Source of the DNA: Burkholderiales bacterium | Lineage (GTDB): Bacteria; Pseudomonadota; Gammaproteobacteria; Burkholderiales; Burkholderiaceae_C | Assembly (NCBI GenBank): GCA_028868855.1 | Contig: JAGWTR010000010.1 | Coordinates: forward strand, 1-64,000 | DNA: 64,000 bases | Direction: 5' to 3' | In this document: in pieces, positions 7,748 through 16,239 of the stretch | How the letters are laid out: each line of letters begins with the position of its first letter | How positions within the stretch are numbered: position 1 is the first letter of the stretch | Made by a program: the position numbers and the translations under genes | The notes under the pieces: model-generated | Told to the model about the DNA's origin: nothing | Database searches by the model: none | Seen by the model: the letters and a program-made list of their open reading frames with translations, nothing else

Positions 7748-9943
7748 TCAGAAGGCCGCGCGCAGCCCGACGGTGAGCGCCCTGGGCATGCCCAGCGCCG
7801 GGATGCTGCTGGTGCTGGCGGTCGAGCCTTCCATCGTCGTGGCCGTCAAGCCCTGATCGTAGTACCGCCGGTCTGCCACGTTCTGCACGCTGGTCCAGAG
7901 GGCCAGGGTCTTGCTGAGTTGGTAGCTCGCGCCCAAGTCCAGCAAGGTGGCGCTTTCGTTGCGCTGGGTGTGGGCGGTATTGTTCCAGTAGGACGGGAAG
8001 GATTTGAGCTTGGCGCTGACTGAGAAAGCCGACGTGGCTTGCCAGCTGGCGCCCAGCGTGGCCATCCAGGTCGGGACCTGACCGAGCTGTTTGTGGGTCG
8101 GAACGGGCGGGGTGGCGGCTGGCTGAGTGAAGCGCGAGCTGCTCAGGTAGGCCTGGGTCCGTGTCAAGCCGCCATCGAGTTGCACGGCCGGGCTGAGCTG
8201 GAATTTGCCCAGCAGTTCAACCCCGCGCAACACCGCGGTGCCCGCGTTGACGTACTGATTGAGTCGGGCCACGCTACCCGCAGCCAAGCCGGTTCCTGTG
8301 ATCAGCGGGTCGCACGTGGCCACGGTGGTGCACATAGGTGCGTAGTCGATGAAGTTGTCCAGTTTGTTGTCGAACAGCGTGACCGCCACGTCGATGCCGG
8401 ACCGCTTGAAGTCCAGGCCTATTTCCTGGCCGGTGTTGGTCTGAGGCCGCAGGGTCGGGCTGGTCGCGGTGTAACTGGTGCCGCTGACAAAGCTCCGGTA
8501 CATCTGGTTCATGCCAGGCGCTGCGAAATTCCGGTACAGCGCGGCGCGCACATTGAGGTCGTCCGTGAGGAAGTATTTCGCGCCCAGCCGAGGGTCGAAG
8601 CGGTTGAACGAGGTATTGGCGACCGGGTTGGACAAGGTCGAGGGCCCGCTCAGAATCACCCCGTTCACGCTGGCGTTCGTCGCCTGCCAGAAGTCCTCGC
8701 GCAGGCCCAGGGTGACTTCCAGCGGAACGCGCTCGGCGCGGTATTTCCCTTGGGCGAACAGCCCCTGGAGGCGGTGCTGCCCGCGTGCGTTGATGACGGC
8801 GGTGGGGGCGCTGGCGTTGTAGAGGTTCAGGTCGTCCGTGGCCCCGATGGTGCGGGCATCGATCCCGATCCACACGTCGTCAATGACGCCCCATCGGGTC
8901 TTGTAGAACGCCGATGCGCCCAGGCTGCGGTACTTGGCCTGCTCGATTTGCGAGACGTATGGAACGGCCAGCGTCGGGGTGGTGTTGTTGTAAGCGGGGG
9001 ACTGGCCGGCGTTGGTTGTGTCCATTTCGCCAGATGCGACCCAGCCGGTGAAATTCACGCTGCTGGTGGCATCAAGCTGGGTGCTGCCGCCCCCCAACAG
9101 GCGGTAGCTGCTCCAGGTGTTGCGGGTGACGTCCCAGGTCAAGCCTTGTTCGCGGGACTGGTGCGCAAACCCCTTCAGGTAGTACCGGGAGCCGGCCGTG
9201 GGCGTGAGGACCGCCGACAGCAGCAGGTTGTCGGTTTCGGACTGGGTGGCACTCATGCGCGGGTTGCCGAACTCGGCCGGCGTCTGCTGGTAGCCATCGC
9301 TTCGGGTCACGCCGACATTCAGGCCGACCTTCAGTGTGTCATTGGCCAGCAAGGTGGCGGCGGCATCGGCGGTGACGGTGTTGAAGCTGCCATAGCTGAG
9401 GCTGACGCGCTTTTCACCGAGCTTGGGCTCACGGGTCACGATGTTGATGATCCCGCCCATGGCGAGGTTGCCCCACAAGCTGGTGGCGCCGCCGCCTCGG
9501 ATGACTTCGATGCGCTCGATCGAATCCTTGGGAATCTGGCCCCAGTCGATGGTGCGGAAGTAGGGGTCGTTGACGGGCACGCCATCGACCATCAGCAAGG
9601 TGTTGACGTTGGTGGTCGTGCCAAAACCGCGGATGCTGAACACCTGTGCGGTGGGGTGCAGTTGACCGGCCGGTTGCTGGAGGCTGAACGCCCCCGGGAT
9701 GCGGTTGACGATCTGTTCGATGGTCGTTTCAGGCGCTTGCTGAACCTGCTCGTGCGTGATCACCGTGGTGCTGACGTCCAGCCCGCGAAGGGTCGCGCCT
9801 CGGCCGGCCGAGACCGTCACAGGGGGCAGCTCAGCCGTGGGGGCGTCGGCGGCCAGGGCCGGCCCCGTGCCAAGAAGGGAAGTCAGGGCGGCCGTCAAGG
9901 CCAGCGAGATCGGTGTGGGGCGCAGGGAAGTGGTGGAATGCAT
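7748..9943 (-). CDS. TonB-dependent outer-membrane receptor
   Basis: A 731-residue receptor. The signal peptide runs to about 32 (GPALAADA). The plug domain (about 40-170) has TVVLTSS-like early strands, the conserved IRGFGTTTNVNTLLMVDGVP, RIEVIRGGGATSLWGN and AMGGIINIVT. The barrel ends LTVGLRAAF with a terminal Phe. A TonB box is not obvious. It imports a ligand using proton-motive force from TonB-ExbBD, none of which is in this window. The ligand is unknown; the neighbouring DUF2946, Cys-motif and TlpA-like genes point to a metal, perhaps copper, but this is inference. Confidence 0.9.
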   Translation of the reverse strand: MHSTTSLRPTPISLALTAALTSLLGTGPALAADAPTAELPPVTVSAGRGATLRGLDVSTTVITHEQVQQAPETTIEQIVNRIPGAFSLQQPAGQLHPTAQVFSIRGFGTTTNVNTLLMVDGVPVNDPYFRTIDWGQIPKDSIERIEVIRGGGATSLWGNLAMGGIINIVTREPKLGEKRVSLSYGSFNTVTADAAATLLANDTLKVGLNVGVTRSDGYQQTPAEFGNPRMSATQSETDNLLLSAVLTPTAGSRYYLKGFAHQSREQGLTWDVTRNTWSSYRLLGGGSTQLDATSSVNFTGWVASGEMDTTNAGQSPAYNNTTPTLAVPYVSQIEQAKYRSLGASAFYKTRWGVIDDVWIGIDARTIGATDDLNLYNASAPTAVINARGQHRLQGLFAQGKYRAERVPLEVTLGLREDFWQATNASVNGVILSGPSTLSNPVANTSFNRFDPRLGAKYFLTDDLNVRAALYRNFAAPGMNQMYRSFVSGTSYTATSPTLRPQTNTGQEIGLDFKRSGIDVAVTLFDNKLDNFIDYAPMCTTVATCDPLITGTGLAAGSVARLNQYVNAGTAVLRGVELLGKFQLSPAVQLDGGLTRTQAYLSSSRFTQPAATPPVPTHKQLGQVPTWMATLGASWQATSAFSVSAKLKSFPSYWNNTAHTQRNESATLLDLGASYQLSKTLALWTSVQNVADRRYYDQGLTATTMEGSTASTSSIPALGMPRALTVGLRAAF

Positions 9944-10046
9944 GGAAAAACTCGATGGATGACAGGGTGCGGGTCGGTTCGAGGCGAACGGACCACGCGG
10001 ACGCGGCTGATCAGCGATCAGCGGTCGCAGACAAGGAGCCTTGGGC

Positions 10047-10442
10047 TCAGACCAATCGAGCGGTGGGTGGTGCGCGGGCCAGCGCGGCGGCCCAGACCTG
10101 CAGTGGGTGGGGCGCCCTCAGGAATAGCGAGGGGGCGGTGTCGCTGAGGCCCATGGCCAGCGGGGCCGCCCAGTAGGTGGGGGGCAAGCCAGCCTGATCC
10201 GCCTGCATGGTGCACAGCGGGCATTGATCCATCGTGAGGGCGTGGCTGGGCTGATTGGAGGTGGGCTTGAGCACCAACATCGAGGGGGCACCGGCCCGGC
10301 TGACGCAGACTTCCATCATCGCCAGCGGGGCCGGATGGGCCGTTGCCAGCCAGCGTGACACCGTGGGCGCGAGCGCGGCGAGCAAAATGGCCAGAGCGGC
10401 CATCCATGCGGTCCAGCGGGGTCGCGTCAGGTGTGAAGACAT
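10047..10442 (-). CDS. DUF2946 family protein
   Basis: A 131-residue protein with one N-terminal hydrophobic segment (about 12-30) that could be a signal anchor, and the family hallmark DQCPLCTMQA with a CXXC pair in the middle. Members of DUF2946 are often found beside TonB receptors and copper-handling genes, and this one precedes the TonB receptor by 103 bp on the same strand. It probably heads the transcription unit that continues through the receptor, Asp-box and thioredoxin genes. The function is unknown; metal binding by the CXXC is a reasonable guess. Confidence 0.75.
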   Translation of the reverse strand: MSSHLTRPRWTAWMAALAILLAALAPTVSRWLATAHPAPLAMMEVCVSRAGAPSMLVLKPTSNQPSHALTMDQCPLCTMQADQAGLPPTYWAAPLAMGLSDTAPSLFLRAPHPLQVWAAALARAPPTARLV

Positions 10443-10487
10443 GCGGCCGATTCTAGGGTCGGAACCGACGGTTTGATCCGACCTTGA

Positions 10488-10829
10488 TCAAACCTTCTTG
10501 AGGTAGCAGGCCTTGAGCATGAAGTTGCCCGCCTCCATTTTGCAATCGACCTCATGGTCGCCGCCCACCAGGCGGATGCTCTTGACCTTGGTGCCCTGCT
10601 TGAGCGTGGTGGACGAGCCCTTGACCTTCAAGTCCTTGATCAGCACCACGGCATCGCCATCGGCGAGCACATTGCCATTGGCGTCCTTGATGACGGCCTC
10701 GGCGTCGTCATCGGCGCTGGCGCTGACCACGGTGGGCCATTCGTGGCCGCAGTCGGCGCACACATGGTTGTCACCGTCGATGTAGGTGTTCTCCAGGGTG
10801 CATTGGGGGCAGGCGGGGATTTTGGACAT
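10488..10829 (-). CDS. yjdM: Zinc-ribbon protein YjdM (PhnA family)
   Basis: A 113-residue cytosolic protein. The N-terminal zinc ribbon has two Cys pairs, CPQC and CADC. The C-terminal SH3-like domain contains ADGDAVVLIKDLKVKGS and GTKVKSIRLV. This is the full length of YjdM, formerly called PhnA because of its location near the phosphonate operon in E. coli; a phosphonate role is not established. No operon partner is evident; the next gene downstream is the DUF2946 gene on the same strand. Confidence 0.9.
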   Translation of the reverse strand: MSKIPACPQCTLENTYIDGDNHVCADCGHEWPTVVSASADDDAEAVIKDANGNVLADGDAVVLIKDLKVKGSSTTLKQGTKVKSIRLVGGDHEVDCKMEAGNFMLKACYLKKV

Positions 10830-10839
10830 GGCTGGTCAA

Positions 10840-11148
10840 TCAATCAAAAGCAATAGGCGCCCAGCCTAACAGCTCGGCCAACCGGGTCACCACCCAGACG
10901 GCTTCATCGGGCGAGACCCCCGAGTCGGGCGACAACAAGCCCCGATGAATGCGCACCAGCACCTCGTTGTGCGCCACCCCGATGTCCCGGTGCACGCCAT
11001 GGCAATGGTCGACCAGGTGGTTGGCCAGGTCCTCGCAGACCTCATACTGTGCCCTCACGGTGGCCAGCGGCACGGTCAAGCGATGGCGCGCGTCGGTGTA
11101 GAGCGCCACAAACGAAGGCGGGATCTCGATTTGATACTCGTCGGTCAT
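10840..11148 (-). CDS. Conserved hypothetical protein
   Basis: A 102-residue soluble protein starting MTDEYQIEIPPSFVALY; no signal peptide or membrane segment. It is rich in His and Glu in the middle (NHLVDHCHGVHRDIGVAHNE). The pattern is mostly helical. I recognise the style from other Burkholderiales beside apaG but cannot name a function. The start at 11148 is chosen because it begins a normal soluble N-terminus, while the longer frame would run into the apaG start. It is divergent from apaG with 43 bp between the starts. Confidence 0.65.
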   Translation of the reverse strand: MTDEYQIEIPPSFVALYTDARHRLTVPLATVRAQYEVCEDLANHLVDHCHGVHRDIGVAHNEVLVRIHRGLLSPDSGVSPDEAVWVVTRLAELLGWAPIAFD

Positions 11149-11191
11149 GGCCGGGTTGTACAGCAACTCATGCCTTCTTAGAATGGACCCC

Positions 11192-11566
11192 ATGAGTCAT
11201 CCCCAATTCAAATGCACCGTGGTGCCCCAGTTCCTCGAAGAACAAAGCAACCCGGCGCAGCAGGAATACGCTTTTGCCTACACCGTCACCATCGTCAACA
11301 CGGGCGATGTGGCCGCGCAGTTGATCGCGCGCCACTGGGTCATCACCGATGCGACGGAGCATGTCGAAGAAGTGCGTGGCCTGGGCGTGGTCGGCAATCA
11401 GCCGCTGCTCAAGCCCGGCGAACGGTTTGAGTACGCCAGCTGGGCGCAACTCAACACGCCGCATGGCTTGATGCAAGGCACGTTCTTTTGCATGACCGAG
11501 GATGCGCACCCCTTTGAGGTGACCGTCGAGCCCTTCACGCTGGCACGGTCACAGTCCTTGCATTGA
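11192..11566 (+). CDS. apaG: ApaG protein
   Basis: A 124-residue protein covering the whole ApaG fold (fibronectin type III-like beta sandwich): NPAQQEYAFAYTVTIVNTG, ARHWVITDA, VRGLGVVGNQPLLKPGERFEY and GTFFCMTED. ApaG has been linked to Co/Mg efflux and ApaH regulation, but its molecular role is poorly defined; related ApaG domains occur in F-box proteins. The start at 11192 gives the standard N-terminus (MSHPQFKCTV); an in-frame ATG nine bases earlier is possible. It overlaps the next gene by four bases, so the two form an operon. Confidence 0.93.
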   Translation: MSHPQFKCTVVPQFLEEQSNPAQQEYAFAYTVTIVNTGDVAAQLIARHWVITDATEHVEEVRGLGVVGNQPLLKPGERFEYASWAQLNTPHGLMQGTFFCMTEDAHPFEVTVEPFTLARSQSLH

Positions 11567-13668
11567 GGTCGCGCCGCTTGAATCTGGACAGGATCCGCAC
11601 GCCGGCGCGCCGCTGGTGGCCCCGCCCCGGGGCCGGCGTGGACATCAGTCAGTTGCTGGACTCGGCCAGCGGCGACCTGCCCCTGGCTGAGCGCCATTTG
11701 TGGATGGTGCAGCTGATGGACTGGATCCGCGCGGGCGAGCCCGTCTCGGGCTTGCAGTATGTGGTGCGCCAACTTGAACAAGTGCCCGAGCGCCGCGCCA
11801 ATGTGGTGGCTTTGTTGTCGGCCTTCTGGCGCGACATCGATGTGGCCGCCTTGCTGGCCGACTTTGGTTTCACCGCGCGCTCATCGTTCATGCAGGAGTT
11901 GGGCGAGCGCGTGCGTAGCCGCATGCTGCCGCTGAGCCCGGCCACCAGCGACCTGGCCACCTTGTTCTCGCTGTTGTTTGACGACCCCGACGACGCGCGC
12001 TGGCTGGGCCAACTGGACGACGCCATGCTGGTCGATCTGTCGGGCCTGCTGCATCCGGCTTTTGCCGGCGTCAGCCTGTCGCCGCTGGGTTGGCGTGAAC
12101 CCTTTTATGACGCCATCATGTTCCTGTCCAGCCAGGTGCGGGCGGCGGGGTTTTCACGCGAGATGCGCGCCCGCATGGGCATGCGCGTCGACCAGGACTT
12201 TGATCCGGACGAGTCCAACGCCGAGAGGCCCGATCAGGCTTCGGCGCGACAGGCCTTTCGGCAACTGGCGCTGGTGGCCGAACGGGTGCACGATCTGGCC
12301 CTGGCCGCCGTCAACGCGCCCGACCCTGAAGCGGCCCTGGCTGCTTTGCTGCGCGAGGGGCAATACTTTCGTGCCTTGCTGGACACTTGTGCCAAAGGGG
12401 CTCTCAGCGTCCACGATCACCTGGAAGCGTACGGGGTGTCCATCGACATCGTGTTCCAGATCGACCAGTTGACCGAGCGCTGTCGGCGCATTGAGCAATT
12501 GTTGAGCTGCGTGCTGTCACCCACGCCAGCCCCCGATGTGCATGCGCTGATGGTGGACCTGGTGCGGGTCAGCGTCAGTCGACGCAGTGTGCGGGCCTTG
12601 TTCACGCAGCACTACTCGATGCTGGCACGCAAGGTGGCCGAGCGCAGCGCCGAAACCGGCGAGCACTACATCACCCGCACGGGCGCGGAATACGCCACCA
12701 TGTTCTGGCGTGCCGCTGGTGGCGGGGCCGTGCTGGCGATCACCACCTTCCTCAAATTCGCCATCCTGGCGCTGGGGCTGTCGCCGTTCTGGAGTGGCTT
12801 GACGGCCGGGGGCAATTACGCCGTCAGTTTTGTCATCGTGCAGCTATTGCACTGGACCGTCGCCACCAAGCAGCCGGCCATGACGGCACCGGCCATGGCG
12901 GCCAAACTGGCCGACACCCGCAGCGACGAGGCTGTGGAGGGTTTTGTTGACGAAGTGGCGCATTTGATCCGCTCGCAGATGGCCGGCATCCTGGGCAATT
13001 TGTTGTTGGTGGCGCCGGTGGTGCTGGCCATTCAGGGCCTGGCTTGGTGGCTGCTCAAGCGCCCCCTGATCGATGTCCACACCGCCCACCACGTGCTGGA
13101 CACGCTGACCTTGTGGGGGCCGTCGCTGTGGTACGCGGCCTTCACGGGCGTGCTGCTGTTTGCCTCCAGCTTGTTTGCCGGTTGGCTGGAGAACTGGTTC
13201 GTGTTGAACAAGCTGGACAGCGCCTTGCGCTGGAACCCGCGCATCCGTGCTGCCTTTGGCGCCGAGCGCGCGCAGCGCTGGGCGCTGTGGTGGCGCCAGA
13301 ATATTTCGGGCCTGGGCTCGAACATGTCGCTGGGCTTGCTGCTGGGCCTGGTGCCCGTGGTCGCGGGCTTCTTTGCCGCGCCGCTGGACGTGCGGCACGT
13401 GACCTTGTCCACCGGTCAACTGGCCGCCGCGCTGGGCACGCTGGGGCCGCAGTTGCTGCATGATCCGAAGTTCTGGTGGTGCTTTGCCGCCTTGCCCCTG
13501 ACCGGCTTGCTGAACGTGGGTGTCAGCTTTGGGCTGGCCCTGCGCGTGGCCATGCGCTCGCGTGGCGTGCGGGTCAAGGACCGCGCCCGCCTTCAGGCGG
13601 CACTGCGGCGTCGTTTGCGCCAGCGCCCTTTGAGTTTTCTGCTGCCGCCTCGTTCGCCATCCCACTGA
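11563..13668 (+). CDS. Membrane 'site-specific recombinase' family protein (COG4389/Gcr-like)
   Basis: A 701-residue protein. The first half is a long soluble helical region (PLAERHLWMVQLMDWIRAG, FGFTARSSFMQELGER). The second half has about six hydrophobic segments between residues 390 and 690 (for example LGLSPFWSGLTAGGNYAVSF and LLLGLVPVVAGFFAAPLD). The family carries the historical name site-specific recombinase from the gonococcal gcr gene, but no tyrosine or serine recombinase catalytic motif is visible, and the membrane segments argue for another role. Translation probably begins at the TTG at 11563, overlapping the apaG stop (TTGA). The 3' end overlaps a small gene on the other strand. 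Confidence 0.8.
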   Translation: MRSRRLNLDRIRTPARRWWPRPGAGVDISQLLDSASGDLPLAERHLWMVQLMDWIRAGEPVSGLQYVVRQLEQVPERRANVVALLSAFWRDIDVAALLADFGFTARSSFMQELGERVRSRMLPLSPATSDLATLFSLLFDDPDDARWLGQLDDAMLVDLSGLLHPAFAGVSLSPLGWREPFYDAIMFLSSQVRAAGFSREMRARMGMRVDQDFDPDESNAERPDQASARQAFRQLALVAERVHDLALAAVNAPDPEAALAALLREGQYFRALLDTCAKGALSVHDHLEAYGVSIDIVFQIDQLTERCRRIEQLLSCVLSPTPAPDVHALMVDLVRVSVSRRSVRALFTQHYSMLARKVAERSAETGEHYITRTGAEYATMFWRAAGGGAVLAITTFLKFAILALGLSPFWSGLTAGGNYAVSFVIVQLLHWTVATKQPAMTAPAMAAKLADTRSDEAVEGFVDEVAHLIRSQMAGILGNLLLVAPVVLAIQGLAWWLLKRPLIDVHTAHHVLDTLTLWGPSLWYAAFTGVLLFASSLFAGWLENWFVLNKLDSALRWNPRIRAAFGAERAQRWALWWRQNISGLGSNMSLGLLLGLVPVVAGFFAAPLDVRHVTLSTGQLAAALGTLGPQLLHDPKFWWCFAALPLTGLLNVGVSFGLALRVAMRSRGVRVKDRARLQAALRRRLRQRPLSFLLPPRSPSH

Positions 13669-13771
13669 ACCCCGGCAACTCACCCTTGGTGCGGCCTGAG
13701 AACATCGTCCACCACATGATGAACAAGAAGAGCGCCAAGGCCCCGCCAGCTTCCAGCACAATCAGCCACAT
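13574..13771 (-). CDS. Small single-span membrane protein, antisense to the recombinase 3' end
   Basis: A 65-residue protein with one N-terminal transmembrane helix (WLIVLEAGGALALFLFIMWW) followed by FSGRTKGEL and a flexible Ala/Gly/Pro-rich tail. The N-terminal pattern is a type found in small proteins next to mltA in Comamonadaceae, which supports it being real. Its ATG and the mltA ATG share the four bases CATG, so the two genes diverge with no spacer, and the last 95 bp lie inside the recombinase coding sequence. The function is unknown. Confidence 0.6.
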   Translation of the reverse strand: MWLIVLEAGGALALFLFIMWWTMFSGRTKGELPGFSGMANEAAAENSKGAGANDAAVPPEGGRGP

Positions 13772-15020
13772 GGTTTGCCTGTTTTCTTTCCGTCATTCCG
13801 CCCACGCCAGACGGTGGGCCGCCGCGATCCTGATTGTAGGGACGCTGAGTGGGTGCGGCATCTTGTCGTCGTCGCCCTGGCCCAGTGCGCCGCGTTCCGC
13901 ATCGACCGCGCCGTCGGGGCTCGCGATGCCGCCCGTTCCTGCGGGCACCGTGCTGCCCCAGCCCGATGGCCTGGGTGGCCTGTTGCGACCCAAGGCCCGC
14001 TGGGCGCCCGCGCAATTCTCAGACCTGCCCGGTTGGGGCCGAGACCGCGTCAGTGCGGCCTGGCCGGCGCTGTGGCAAAGCTGTCAAAAGCCGCTCTCGA
14101 CCTGGACCCGAATCTGCGCCGAGGTGCGCGATCTGGGCCCGCAGTGGGGCCCCACCGTGGGCGACGATTTTGTGCGGCAGTGGCTGGAGAGCCACCTGGA
14201 GGCCTGGCGCGTGAGCAGCCTGGAGGGACAAACCAGTGGCTTGCTGACCGGTTACTTCGAACCTTTGCTGGAAGGCCGCCGCCAAGCCGATGCGCGCTTT
14301 CAGTATCCCCTGTACCGCGCGCCGGCCGACCTGGGGGTGCGCAAGCCCCATTACACACGCGCCGAGCTGGACAACTTGCCCGAAGCGCGATCGGCGATGG
14401 CCGGGCGCGAACTGGTCTACCTGGACGACCCGCTGGACGTCTTGCTGATCCAGGTGCAGGGCTCGGGCCGCCTGCGCCTGCTGGATGAGCCAACGCCGCA
14501 GGGCCAGCCGCGCACTGTGCGCCTGGCCTTTGGGGGCCACAACGACCAGCCCTATCAATCGGTGGCGCGCTGGCTGGTGGACCAGGGTGCCTTCCCGCTG
14601 GAGCAGGCGTCCTGGCCAGCCATCAAGAACTGGGCCGCGCAAAACCCGCAGCGCGTGCCGGAGATGATGCGTGCCAACCCACGCATGGTGTTTTTCAAGG
14701 AAGAGCCCTTGCCCAATCCGGACCTCGGGCCCGCCGGGGCGCAGGGGGTGCCGCTGATCCCCGAGCGTTCGGTCGCCGTCGACCGCGACGCGGTGCCCTT
14801 GGGCACGCCGATGTGGATCGACAGCACCGTGCCGCAGACCTGGAGCGCCACGCCGGTGGCGCCACAGCCCCTGCAGCGTTTGGTGGTGGCACAGGACACC
14901 GGTGGCGCCATCACCGGCGCGGTGCGGGCCGATTTCTTCTGGGGCTGGGGCGAGGTGGCCTTGACCCAAGCCGGGCGCACCAAGCAGCCGCTGTCGGTGT
15001 GGGTGCTGTGGCCGCGCTGA
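13770..15020 (+). CDS. mltA: Membrane-bound lytic murein transglycosylase A
   Basis: A 416-residue outer-membrane lipoprotein. The signal peptide ends in the lipobox LSGC (GTLSGCGIL). The MltA domain is marked by TGYFEPLLEGRRQADARF, the YPLY sequence and LLIQVQGSGRLRL. The C-terminal 3D domain has VAVDRDAVPLGTPMWID and AQDTGGAITGAVRADFFWG with its conserved Asp residues. It cleaves peptidoglycan between MurNAc and GlcNAc with 1,6-anhydro formation during wall turnover. The start at 13770 is the ATG that gives the lipoprotein signal; longer in-frame starts would run back into the recombinase gene. Confidence 0.93.
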   Translation: MVCLFSFRHSAHARRWAAAILIVGTLSGCGILSSSPWPSAPRSASTAPSGLAMPPVPAGTVLPQPDGLGGLLRPKARWAPAQFSDLPGWGRDRVSAAWPALWQSCQKPLSTWTRICAEVRDLGPQWGPTVGDDFVRQWLESHLEAWRVSSLEGQTSGLLTGYFEPLLEGRRQADARFQYPLYRAPADLGVRKPHYTRAELDNLPEARSAMAGRELVYLDDPLDVLLIQVQGSGRLRLLDEPTPQGQPRTVRLAFGGHNDQPYQSVARWLVDQGAFPLEQASWPAIKNWAAQNPQRVPEMMRANPRMVFFKEEPLPNPDLGPAGAQGVPLIPERSVAVDRDAVPLGTPMWIDSTVPQTWSATPVAPQPLQRLVVAQDTGGAITGAVRADFFWGWGEVALTQAGRTKQPLSVWVLWPR

Positions 15021-15045
15021 GCTGGCGTCTCGTCGAGTTGAACGC

Positions 15046-16239
15046 ATGAGCAAGCCCAGCCCCCGCCTTCATCCGGACATCCTCAAGCTTGGGCTGGTCA
15101 GCTTCCTGACCGACCTCAGCTCGGAGATGATCTTCTCGGTGTTTGCGATCTTCTTCACCACGATCGCGGGTGCCTCAAGTGTCTTGCTCGGTCTGATCGA
15201 GGGGCTCGCCGACCTGTCGGCCTCTTCCTTGAACTACCTTGCCGGTTGGCTGTCCGACCGAAGCGGCCAGCGCAAGGTGTTCACCATCGCTGGATACGCG
15301 TTCTCAACGCTCGCCAAGATCATCCTGCTGGCGTCCAGTTCGATCGTCGGCTTGAGTCTGTTTCGCGTCATCGAGCGGCTCGGCAAGGGCTTTCGCGGGC
15401 CACCGCGCGATGCCTGGTTGTCATCCATTGCCACGCAGGACACGCGCGGCTTCTCCTTCGGTGTTCACAAGGCACTCGACAAGGCCGGCGCGGTGCTGGG
15501 CCCCTTGCTCGCCTATGCCTTGTTGTCCAGGATGGGCGAATCGGCCAGCAGCTATCGGGTGTTGTTCTGGGTGGCCTTCGTCCCGGCGGCCCTCGCGATC
15601 GGCGTGCTCGCGCTCATCGAGGATCAGCCCGGCGTGCGTCATGAGCGCGAAAGCCTCGGCCAGAACTGGCGCCTGCTCAGCGCCGACTTCAAGCGCTTCC
15701 TGATCCCGGCCGGGATCTTCGCCCTGGCCTACTTCAGTCTGGGTTTTCTGCTGCTGAAGGCACACAACGTGGGCTTCAGCGTGACAGACATCGTGCTGCT
15801 CTATGCCTGGTTCAACACCATCTGCGTGATCGCCGCGCCACTGGTGGGCAAGCTCGGGGACCGGATCGGACGTCGCCACATCGTCATGCTGGGTTATGGC
15901 GTCTATGGCTTGCTCAATCTCTGGCTCATCTGGGCCAGCGGCCGCGCGGAGATCATCGCGGTGTTCGCGCTCTATGGGGTCTTCTATGCCATCGAAGAAT
16001 CGCAGAGCAAGGCCTTCATCGCCGACATCGAGCCGCAACGGCGGGCCACGGCCATGGGCGTCTACAACTCCGTGACCGGCGCGCTCTACCTGCCGGCCTC
16101 GCTTGTGGCCGGTGCCTTGTGGGCGCACACCCCCAGCTTGGCATTCGCGCTGTCGGCCTTGCTGTCCGTGGTCGCCCTGGTGGCATTCCGTCTGCTGGGG
16201 CCTGCGACGCACCAGGCCAATGAACAGGATTTCACATGA
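15046..16239 (+). CDS. MFS transporter
   Basis: A 397-residue inner-membrane protein with about 12 transmembrane helices. The segment LAGWLSDRSGQRKVF is the family A-like loop 2-3 motif (G-X-X-S-D-R-X-G-X-R), with a second copy at GKLGDRIGRRH in the C-terminal half. RLGKGFRGPPRDAWLSS is conserved in a subgroup of MFS proteins from proteobacteria. The substrate cannot be told. It starts 26 bp after mltA and overlaps the following lipoprotein gene by four bases, so all three may be one operon. Confidence 0.88.
   Translation: MSKPSPRLHPDILKLGLVSFLTDLSSEMIFSVFAIFFTTIAGASSVLLGLIEGLADLSASSLNYLAGWLSDRSGQRKVFTIAGYAFSTLAKIILLASSSIVGLSLFRVIERLGKGFRGPPRDAWLSSIATQDTRGFSFGVHKALDKAGAVLGPLLAYALLSRMGESASSYRVLFWVAFVPAALAIGVLALIEDQPGVRHERESLGQNWRLLSADFKRFLIPAGIFALAYFSLGFLLLKAHNVGFSVTDIVLLYAWFNTICVIAAPLVGKLGDRIGRRHIVMLGYGVYGLLNLWLIWASGRAEIIAVFALYGVFYAIEESQSKAFIADIEPQRRATAMGVYNSVTGALYLPASLVAGALWAHTPSLAFALSALLSVVALVAFRLLGPATHQANEQDFT

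Noticed and set aside
8039..10147. A 702-residue open frame antisense to the TonB receptor
   Set aside because: High-GC genes produce long antisense frames. The translation is Gly/Ala/Arg/Gln-rich with no domain, while the receptor on the other strand is certain.
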